Source: Pseudothermotoga sp.
GTDB taxonomy: Bacteria > Thermotogota > Thermotogae > Thermotogales > DSM-5069
Direction: 5' to 3'
NCBI GenBank assembly: GCA_028276125.1
Contig: JAPYWY010000015.1
Location: 1-13,968 of the forward strand
DNA: 13,968 bases
Within the stretch, counting starts at the first letter, position 1. Each line of letters opens with the position of its first letter. Under the pieces are notes generated by a model. It was not told the DNA's origin. It ran no database searches and saw only the letters and a list, made by a program, of their open reading frames with translations. Positions 6,997-11,976 of the stretch are shown piece by piece. Position numbers and translations under genes: made by a program.

Positions 6997-8538
6997 TCAC
7001 AACGGTATGTTGTCGTGTTTCTTCTTCGGCAACGATTGAACCTTGGTGCGGCAGATCTCCAGAGCTCGCGCGACCCATTCCCTGGTCTTGACAGGCTCTA
7101 TGACCGCGTCGATGTAACCTCGCGATGCCGCCACGTAAGGGTTCGCGAACATATCACGGTACAGTTGTACCAGTTCTTTCCTCTTCTCTTCAGGATTCGG
7201 TGCACTCTCTATCTCTCTTCTGAAGATGATGTTCGCCGCACCGTCAGGTCCCATGACCGCGATCTCTGCTGTGGGCCAGGCTGCGACCATATCGGCTCCC
7301 AAATGCTTACTACCCATCGCGATGTAAGCTCCACCGTAGGCCTTCCTCAGGATCACGGTGATCTTCGGAACCGTTGCTTCACTGTAAGCGAACAAAAGCT
7401 TCGCGCCGTGCCTGATGATACCTCCGTGTTCCTGTTGAACGCCCGGCAGATAACCGGGTGTGTCCACGAAGGTGACGATGGGTATGTTGAAACAATCGAG
7501 GAACCTTATGAACCTCGCAGCTTTGTCGGAAGAATCTATGTCCAGAGAGCCTGCGAGCACCGAGGGCTGGTTGGCGACTATTCCAACGCTCATGCCTGCG
7601 ATCCTTGCAAAACCCACAACGATGTTCCTAGCGTAGTTCTTGTGCACCTCGAAGAAACTATCCTCATCGACCACCATCTCTATGACTTTCCTGACGTCGT
7701 AACTCTTCGTTGGTTCCACAGGCACGATGCTGTTTATCTCTTCGCTCATCGAGAGTGAGTAATCTCCAGGTACGAAGTCGGGTTCTTCAAGGTTGTTTTG
7801 AGGAATGTAAGAGAGGAGTTTCTTGATCAACTGCATCGCTTCTTCTTCACTCGAAGCCAAAAAGTGAGCATTCCCACTCTTGGAGTTGTGAACGTAAGCT
7901 CCCCCGAGGTCTTCCTGACTTATGTCCTCACCGGTCACGGCTTTGATCACGTTTGGACCTGTGATGAACATCTTCGCCGTCTTGTCGATCATCACGACGA
8001 AGTCCGTTATGGCAGGCGAGTACACCGCACCACCCGCGCACGGACCAGCTATCAGAGTGATCTGCGGTATGACACCGGATGCGAGCGTGTTTCTGTAGAA
8101 AATTCCTCCGTACCCAAAGAGCGAGTCCACACCCTCCTGAATCCGAGCTCCGCCGGAATCGTTTATACCGATCAGAGGAATACCGAGCTCCATCGCCAGG
8201 TCCATGAGCTTCATGATCTTCTTGGCGTGCATCTCACCGAGCGAACCACCCATCACGGTGAAGTCCTGTGAAAAGACCGCGACCAACCTGCCGTTGATCT
8301 TTCCAATGCCCGTCACGACACCGTCGCAGGGAAGTTCCTCCTTGTCCAAGCCAAAGGTCGTTGCTCTGTGCTTGACGAACTTGTCTATCTCCATGAAGGA
8401 GCCTTCGTCGAGAAGGAGCGCGAGTCTTTCTCGGGCAGTCAATTTGCCCTGTGCGTGTTGTTTTTCTATTTTGTCCTGTCCCCCTCCGAACTCGACCTTT
8501 TGTTCCAGCTCTCTGAGCTTTCTGATGAGTTCTTCCAT
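6997..8538 (-). CDS. mmdA: Methylmalonyl-CoA decarboxylase alpha subunit / propionyl-CoA carboxylase beta-type carboxyltransferase
   Basis: The 513-residue protein is a full-length acyl-CoA carboxyltransferase, which moves the carboxyl group between an acyl-CoA and biotin. It has two crotonase-like halves. The first carries INDSGGARIQEGVDSLFGYG near 126-145 and the second RKAYGGAYIAMGSKHLGAD near 398-416, the glycine-rich oxyanion-hole motifs of this family. The first ATG at 8544 sits one base from the GAGGAGG site, while the second at 8538 has seven-base spacing, so 8538 is chosen. Carboxylase and decarboxylase forms cannot be separated from this subunit alone. The OadG-type gene downstream and the epimerase upstream favour a sodium-dependent methylmalonyl-CoA decarboxylase. 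If so, it would release CO2 from methylmalonyl-CoA to give propionyl-CoA and drive ion export. Confidence 0.92.
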   Translation of the reverse strand: MEELIRKLRELEQKVEFGGGQDKIEKQHAQGKLTARERLALLLDEGSFMEIDKFVKHRATTFGLDKEELPCDGVVTGIGKINGRLVAVFSQDFTVMGGSLGEMHAKKIMKLMDLAMELGIPLIGINDSGGARIQEGVDSLFGYGGIFYRNTLASGVIPQITLIAGPCAGGAVYSPAITDFVVMIDKTAKMFITGPNVIKAVTGEDISQEDLGGAYVHNSKSGNAHFLASSEEEAMQLIKKLLSYIPQNNLEEPDFVPGDYSLSMSEEINSIVPVEPTKSYDVRKVIEMVVDEDSFFEVHKNYARNIVVGFARIAGMSVGIVANQPSVLAGSLDIDSSDKAARFIRFLDCFNIPIVTFVDTPGYLPGVQQEHGGIIRHGAKLLFAYSEATVPKITVILRKAYGGAYIAMGSKHLGADMVAAWPTAEIAVMGPDGAANIIFRREIESAPNPEEKRKELVQLYRDMFANPYVAASRGYIDAVIEPVKTREWVARALEICRTKVQSLPKKKHDNIPL

Positions 8539-8550
8539 GTGCATTCCTCC

Positions 8551-8958
8551 TCAGTGATGACCCTCTACCAGCTCGACCAGAACCCCACCGACAGACTTCG
8601 GATGCAGGAACAACACGCGCGTTCCACCCGCGCCGAGTCTTGGAGCGTCCGAAAGTGGTTGAAAACCGTTTTTCTTTGCAATTTCGACGGCTTCATCTAT
8701 TCCCGTCACGTTGAAGGCAATGTGGTGGATGCCTTCACCCTTGCTCTCCAAGAACTTGCTTATCTCGGACTGCTCGTTCATCGGTTCGAGCAACTCGATC
8801 TTGCTTTCACCGACCTTTATCATGTGGACGCGTATGCCACGTTCTGGGAGCTCTTCGGTGTGTATCGATTTCAAACCGAGAAAGTCCGTGTAGAACTTCA
8901 ACCTTTCGGAAGCGTTTTTCACCGCGATGCCGATGTGATCTATCTTGTGAACCTGCAC
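8551..8958 (-). CDS. mce: Methylmalonyl-CoA epimerase
   Basis: The enzyme interconverts the (R)- and (S)-forms of methylmalonyl-CoA, linking mutase and decarboxylase or carboxylase steps. The 135-residue protein belongs to the vicinal oxygen chelate (glyoxalase-like) superfamily and has normal length. It opens MQVHKIDHIGIAV. Probable metal ligands are His8, His79 in GEGIHHIAF and Glu129 in GGVLVELVE, with Glu55 in KIELLEP at the remaining position; other family features are LPERGIRVHM and PRLGAGG. The GTG at 8958 is chosen because GGAGGGGGTG lies five bases upstream and the product begins where family members begin. A longer frame from 9003 would run through a hairpin and overlap the upstream gene. 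Its stop lies just before the ribosome binding site of the alpha subunit gene. Confidence 0.93.
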   Translation of the reverse strand: MQVHKIDHIGIAVKNASERLKFYTDFLGLKSIHTEELPERGIRVHMIKVGESKIELLEPMNEQSEISKFLESKGEGIHHIAFNVTGIDEAVEIAKKNGFQPLSDAPRLGAGGTRVLFLHPKSVGGVLVELVEGHH

Positions 8959-8981
8959 AGTTTCACCCCCTCCAAAAGTTT

Positions 8982-9001
8982 GATGGGGCACTTGCCCCAT
9001 C
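8982..9001 (-). other. Perfect RNA hairpin at the fmdB-mce junction
   Basis: GATGGGGC (8982-8989) and GCCCCATC (8994-9001) form a perfect 8-bp GC-rich stem with a four-base loop. In the minus-strand transcript it contains the stop codon of the zinc-ribbon gene in its 5' arm and ends about ten bases before the mce ribosome binding site. It is followed by AAACTTTTGG, a poor U-tract, so it is at best a weak or partial terminator. It could instead be a coupling, processing or stability element. Confidence 0.7.
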
Positions 9002-9215
9002 ACGCAGCTTCTTCGCTCTTTTCTTGCTTCTTGTTTTCGTTCTTCTTGTTGTCCGTAACGTAGAAACCGCTACCTTTGAACACCACGGCCACTTTGCCGA
9101 TGGAGCGTTTCATCTGTGAACCGCAATCACAAACGATCGATGGATTTTCGTTCATTCCATGAAAAACGCGTTTTTCAGAGCCACATCTTTCACAAACGTA
9201 CCTGTAGAACGGCAT
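9000..9215 (-). CDS. FmdB-family zinc ribbon protein
   Basis: The 71-residue protein matches the FmdB/CxxC-CxxC-SSSS family of small putative regulators, named from the formamidase operon of Methylophilus; the function is poorly known. It opens MPFYRYVCERCG and carries a knuckle Cys8-x2-Cys11. The second pair is Cys29-x-Cys31 (IVCDCGS), one residue shorter than the usual CPxC. The family's VVFKGSGFYVTD follows near 44-55, then a Lys/Glu-rich tail ending KKQEKSEEAA. The ATG at 9215 has an AGGAGGTGG site five bases upstream; the longer frame from 9224 overlaps that site and is rejected. It is the first gene of the decarboxylase-cheW operon, with a promoter at 9256-9284. A regulatory role over that operon is possible but unsupported beyond position. 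Confidence 0.85.
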   Translation of the reverse strand: MPFYRYVCERCGSEKRVFHGMNENPSIVCDCGSQMKRSIGKVAVVFKGSGFYVTDNKKNENKKQEKSEEAA

Positions 9216-9255
9216 CTGGACCACCTCCTGCTCTGTTCGTTCGCCGATCCTTCAT

Positions 9256-9284
9256 ATATTATGCTACCTGAAATGATTTGCCAA
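9256..9284 (-). promoter_or_regulatory. Promoter of the fmdB-mce-mmdA-oadG-biotin carrier-cheW operon
   Basis: On the minus strand TTGGCA (9279-9284) is followed by 17 bases and TAATAT (9256-9261), a good housekeeping-type promoter: the -35 matches five of six bases and the -10 four of six. A CATAAT offset by two bases is an alternative -10. Transcription would start near 9249, leaving a leader of about 34 bases with the ribosome binding site. No riboswitch-sized leader is present. Confidence 0.6.
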
Positions 9285-9298
9285 ACGGTTAATATCTC

Positions 9299-9724
9299 TT
9301 AAATGAGAATTAAGCCGCGCTCCACGTAGGCTTTCGCAAGACACAGCATCTGACCCCACCCGTACGCACAACCGAGGGCGATCGATAGCTCCTTTTCACC
9401 ATCGACGAGCACTGAGTCTTCTATCTTCAGCCATGATTCATCCTTTCCATGTGGTACAAATGTCATCCTCACCCTCGATCTGAAACCGTCTTCGTATTCG
9501 TACCACCAGAACTCGAAGACCTTGAAGGTTTCAACGAAGATCACCACGCCACGATCTTCAACAACTTCATCCGCTGTGATTCGCTTCCAGCGGAACCGAA
9601 TGTGACCACCTTCGACGGTTTCCATGCTCATACCATCGGTGAACCACGGATCCCAACCGCTGGGATTCACAAAGAGATGCCACAACCTCTCCACTGGAAC
9701 TTTGAAATGCTCCACGAAGTGCAT
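9299..9724 (-). CDS. AHSA1/SRPBCC-domain protein
   Basis: The 141-residue protein looks like a START/SRPBCC-fold protein of the Aha1 C-terminal (AHSA1) type, small cytoplasmic proteins with a deep hydrophobic pocket. Supporting features are the opening MHFVEHFKVPVERLWHLFVN, then GWDPWFTDGMSMETVEGGHIRFRW, and the closing helix GWGQMLCLAKAYVERGL. It is rich in aromatic residues (FEFWWYEYEDGF), as expected for a pocket. The ligand or partner cannot be told. The frame extends upstream to 9970, but that extension would run through the start of the divergent gene and shows poor protein character, so the ATG at 9724 is chosen. Only a weak GGTG precedes it. It appears to be a single-gene unit, and I see no terminator between it and the operon promoter downstream. 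Confidence 0.75.
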   Translation of the reverse strand: MHFVEHFKVPVERLWHLFVNPSGWDPWFTDGMSMETVEGGHIRFRWKRITADEVVEDRGVVIFVETFKVFEFWWYEYEDGFRSRVRMTFVPHGKDESWLKIEDSVLVDGEKELSIALGCAYGWGQMLCLAKAYVERGLILI

Positions 9725-9774
9725 TTTCACCGTTTGAAGCACGGACGACACCGACTCAATTTTACTACAGTGAG

Positions 9775-9783
9775 TGATAGAAT
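9775..9783 (+). promoter_or_regulatory. Candidate extended -10 promoter of the seven-helix membrane protein gene
   Basis: TGATAGAAT matches the extended -10 pattern TGnTATAAT with one mismatch. No clear -35 is present at 9754-9760. A start near 9790 would give a short leader containing the strong AAGGAGGTGA site (9796-9805). On the other strand TAAAAT (9759-9764) could be the -10 for the divergent AHSA1-like gene, but it lacks a convincing -35. Confidence 0.4.
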
Positions 9784-9809
9784 AAGAACGCACGCAAGGA
9801 GGTGAAAGC

Positions 9810-10526
9810 GTGGATTTTGAAATCTTCAAGTTGAACACGATATTGGAACTCTGGTACATCGTTCTGCCGATGTGTGTCTTCCTTGTCTTCGCGGCGAGAT
9901 ACCTCGAGAACATCCTTATGTCGTTGCTCGGTTTTCTACTCGGCAGTTTCTTCGTCAGTCCCTTGATCATCGAATGGATGGGGAGAGTTGAGCTTTTGAG
10001 TGGATTACAACAGAAGCTTTTGGAGAACTCGACTGCTCATTTGATCTTCGTTCTTGTTTTGGGTGTACTGTGCGGTGCGGTACTGTATGGTTTGTACAAG
10101 ATCTTCGTCTTCCTTGCAGGTTTTCTCGCGGCAGGTGCGCTAGGTTATTATCTGACGCGTCTAATCCTTCAGTCTAAGGAACTGGGTGTGATCGGACAGT
10201 TCGATCTCGACGTGCTCGCACCCATTGGTGTTGGAGCCTTGCTCGGTGTGGCCTGCGGTCTGATCGCCGTTAGAAAGAGCAGTCAAGTGCTCGCCGTGAT
10301 ATCTCTGCTCGTTGCGAGTGGCCTTCTGTCCTTCTCTTTGGTGGGATGGTCGTACGTGCTGATGAAGAAAATTCCCACAGAGGAAGTTTCGAAGATGTTT
10401 GAGAATAAACCGATCACCTTCGCGTTCGTGATCGTTTGGCTCGTCCTGCTGGCACTCAGCGTGCCTTTGAATTTCAAAAGGAGGGCCAAAGCGGCCCCCA
10501 GAGAAGGAAAAAGCGTCAATCAGTGA
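9810..10526 (+). CDS. Predicted seven-helix membrane protein of unknown function
   Basis: The 238-residue protein starts at GTG 9810, with AAGGAGGTGA at 9796-9805 four bases upstream. Hydrophobic segments suggest seven membrane helices at about 11-29, 34-54, 77-97, 99-119, 135-154, 158-180 and 202-220. A basic tail (KRRAKAAPREGK) ends the protein and probably lies in the cytoplasm. Helices contain Gly-rich patterns such as LLGFLLGSFF, FLAGFLAAGALGYY and IGVGALLGVACG. These recall DUF4203/TM7S3-like proteins, a weak resemblance judged by eye. No catalytic or transporter signature is visible. It looks like a single-gene unit. Its last 11 bases overlap the thioredoxin-like gene on the opposite strand, and a hairpin that could end that transcript lies inside its 3' end. 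Confidence 0.75.
   Translation: MDFEIFKLNTILELWYIVLPMCVFLVFAARYLENILMSLLGFLLGSFFVSPLIIEWMGRVELLSGLQQKLLENSTAHLIFVLVLGVLCGAVLYGLYKIFVFLAGFLAAGALGYYLTRLILQSKELGVIGQFDLDVLAPIGVGALLGVACGLIAVRKSSQVLAVISLLVASGLLSFSLVGWSYVLMKKIPTEEVSKMFENKPITFAFVIVWLVLLALSVPLNFKRRAKAAPREGKSVNQ
10476..10499 (-). terminator. Possible intrinsic terminator of ccdA-thioredoxin, inside the convergent gene
   Basis: In the minus-strand RNA, GGGGGCC (10493-10499) pairs with GGCCCUC (10481-10487), seven pairs with one G-U, around a five-base loop, followed by CUUUU (10476-10480). It starts 17 bases past the thioredoxin stop codon. The U-tract is short, so strength is uncertain. The element lies wholly within coding sequence of the gene on the plus strand. 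Confidence 0.45.
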
Positions 10527-11181
10527 CCAACAGCACGCGGAAAACGCCGAGTTCGATCAATTTGCTTGCGATCTTCTCATCATTGGTGATGTGGACCTTG
10601 AAAACATCGGGTTTTTCGACGGTTGAAGCGACCAGCAGCGCGTTCGGATCGTTCTGGAGGACGAAATCTGCCTCTTCTTTTGTCACCCGTAGCAGTTTCC
10701 TTTCACCAGCGAAGTTATCCTTCTTCTTCGCATACTGAGAAAAGTCTTCCTTGATCTCCTGATAAACGTACCTCAGAATCTGAGCGAACGTGCTTGCTGG
10801 AGCGTAGCCTGGCAGGTACATCAAAGGAGTCGCTTCACTGCTGAAGAACCAAGTGGTGGGCACACCGCTAACACCGAAATAGTTGAACAGTTGAGCGTAG
10901 CTCATCCTCTGACCAAAGGTTTCTGTCGATTTGTTCGTGTCGTACATCGCTTCGACGAAGATGAAGTTTGCCAAGATGAGCTCTTTGACTGTTCGATCCG
11001 TCAGCGTTTCGTTTTTGAGTTTGGTGCAGTAAGGACAGGTTTGTGTCGTGAACACGATGGCGAGTTTTTTCTGCTCGATCCTGGCGAGCCTCACAGCAAT
11101 GTCCACGTTGTTCAAAAGAACGCTCTGGGCGAAACTGAGTAACGCGAAGACTGTGAGCGCGATCGACAAGAACCTTTTCAT
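10516..11181 (-). CDS. Exported thioredoxin-fold protein, partner of CcdA
   Basis: The 221-residue protein starts with a signal peptide (MKRFLSIALTVFALLSFAQS, about 1-20), so it works in the periplasm or is membrane-held. A thioredoxin fold covers about 30-150, with the redox motif Cys49-Pro-Tyr-Cys52 in FTTQTCPYCTKL and the cis-proline loop GVPTTWFF (Pro108). After an Ala/Lys-rich helix, residues 160-221 form an extra segment, probably alpha/beta (ALLVAST, VFKVHI, VFRVLLVTD), that I do not recognise. The start has a GAGGAG site that overlaps the end of ccdA; the genes are 14 bases apart. Together they suggest electrons passed from cytoplasmic thioredoxin through CcdA to this protein and on to a secreted target. 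The CPYC motif is typical of glutaredoxins and some DsbC/SoxW-like reductases, so a reductase role is more likely than oxidase, but this is inference. Confidence 0.88.
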   Translation of the reverse strand: MKRFLSIALTVFALLSFAQSVLLNNVDIAVRLARIEQKKLAIVFTTQTCPYCTKLKNETLTDRTVKELILANFIFVEAMYDTNKSTETFGQRMSYAQLFNYFGVSGVPTTWFFSSEATPLMYLPGYAPASTFAQILRYVYQEIKEDFSQYAKKKDNFAGERKLLRVTKEEADFVLQNDPNALLVASTVEKPDVFKVHITNDEKIASKLIELGVFRVLLVTD

Positions 11182-11195
11182 TCAAACCACTCCTC

Positions 11196-11846
11196 TCAAA
11201 CGAAGGCTTTCCCACTGATGATCAAAAATCCTATGAGAAAGAGCAGCACGCTCGTTCCGTACTTCAAGATCCTTTCCCAAAGGGGTGTTCCAAAGCTTAC
11301 CTTGGTAAGCAACTTCGATATGATTCTGCCGATCGTCAAGAACGGTATGGATATGCCGAGCGAATAGATGAAGAGCAAGATCGCACCCCTCAAAGCCGTT
11401 CCCTTCGTGGCGGCGATCGCCAGAATGGATGCGAGCACCGGACTCGCACAGGGTATCCACACCATGCCCACACCGAGTCCCAATCCGATACCAGACAATA
11501 TTCCACCCGCCGTGAACTTGTTGAGTTTCAGGGGCTTGACTTTGAACAACTGCACCTGCAAGAGAAACAGCACTGCCATGACGATGATCAAGCTGCCTGA
11601 CACGTATCGAAGTAGATTCCTATTCAGAAACCCGCCGAGCACACCTGACAGGGCACCCAGAGCCGAAAAGGTCCCGGACAATCCCAAAAAGAAACCAACT
11701 ATTCTGAAGAACGCACTCTCACCTTTATCGTACAGGAGCAGCGCGATGAACGACGGTAAGAGTGGAAGTGCACAGGGACTCAGAAAAGAGATCAAACCAT
11801 GAACGAGCGCCGTCCAGACATCGACCTGTGTGATGGTGATGGCCAT
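11196..11846 (-). CDS. ccdA: CcdA/DsbD-type transmembrane thiol-disulfide transporter
   Basis: The 216-residue protein has about six membrane helices and matches the CcdA family, which carries reducing equivalents across the cytoplasmic membrane. The two functional cysteines sit in the family motifs LISFLSPCALPLLPS (Cys25) and MVWIPCASPVLAS (Cys133), each flanked by prolines in or near a helix. Glycine-rich helices such as GGILSGIGLGLGVGMVW are typical. It lacks the N- and C-terminal periplasmic domains of full DsbD; the thioredoxin domain is encoded by the next gene instead. The ATG at 11846 has GGAGGG eight bases upstream. A cytochrome c role is possible, but no heme-binding CxxCH protein lies nearby, so general reduction of exported thiols is as likely. 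Confidence 0.92.
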   Translation of the reverse strand: MAITITQVDVWTALVHGLISFLSPCALPLLPSFIALLLYDKGESAFFRIVGFFLGLSGTFSALGALSGVLGGFLNRNLLRYVSGSLIIVMAVLFLLQVQLFKVKPLKLNKFTAGGILSGIGLGLGVGMVWIPCASPVLASILAIAATKGTALRGAILLFIYSLGISIPFLTIGRIISKLLTKVSFGTPLWERILKYGTSVLLFLIGFLIISGKAFV

Positions 11847-11886
11847 TCAATTTTCCCTCCAAAAGTAGACTTGTTTTGTCGGAGAT

Positions 11887-11895
11887 ATTCTACCA
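11887..11895 (-). promoter_or_regulatory. Candidate extended -10 promoter of ccdA
   Basis: On the minus strand TGGTAGAAT fits the extended -10 pattern with one mismatch. A TTGCCG lies 19 bases upstream, a longer gap than usual. Transcription would begin near 11880, giving a leader of about 34 bases with the ccdA ribosome binding site. Confidence 0.4.
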
Positions 11896-11914
11896 CAGGT
11901 CTGCGAGGACACGG

Positions 11915-11927
11915 CAACAGCATGTTG
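11915..11927. repeat. Short inverted repeat between ccdA and the HD-GYP gene
   Basis: CAACA-GCA-TGTTG is an inverted repeat with five-base arms. It directly abuts TAAAAT (11928-11933), a -10-like sequence pointing toward the sensor gene, and lies upstream of the ccdA promoter candidate. It could be an operator in the divergent region, but arms this short arise easily by chance. A second -10-like sequence for the sensor gene is TGATAGGAT at 11935-11943; neither has a clear -35. Confidence 0.25.
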
Positions 11928-11976
11928 TAAAATCTGATAGGATGAACATGAACTCGTCGATGTAGGGGGAAGGCTC

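Noticed and set aside
7015..7758. 247-codon open frame on the plus strand inside the alpha subunit gene
   Set aside because: The opposite strand encodes a highly conserved carboxyltransferase; the antisense frame is Arg/His-rich without motifs.
9243..9250. GCCGATCC resembling a sigma-28 -10 on the plus strand
   Set aside because: No TAAA lies 15 bases upstream, and it would transcribe antisense to the minus-strand gene at 9299-9724.
9292..9310. Weak CTTAA...TTAAG inverted repeat at the end of the AHSA1-like gene
   Set aside because: The stem is short and AT-rich with no T-tract after it on the minus strand; it is not supported as a terminator.
9725..9970. Upstream extension of the AHSA1-like protein to 223 residues
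   Set aside because: It would overlap the divergent gene and its ribosome binding site, and the extra residues lack the character of the conserved domain, which starts at the ATG at 9724.
11937..11963. Possible sigma-28 promoter before the HD-GYP gene (GTCGATGT at 11956-11963)
   Set aside because: The -10-like part matches six of eight bases, but the position for TAAA reads ATAG, and the transcript would start too close to the GTG to include the ribosome binding site.
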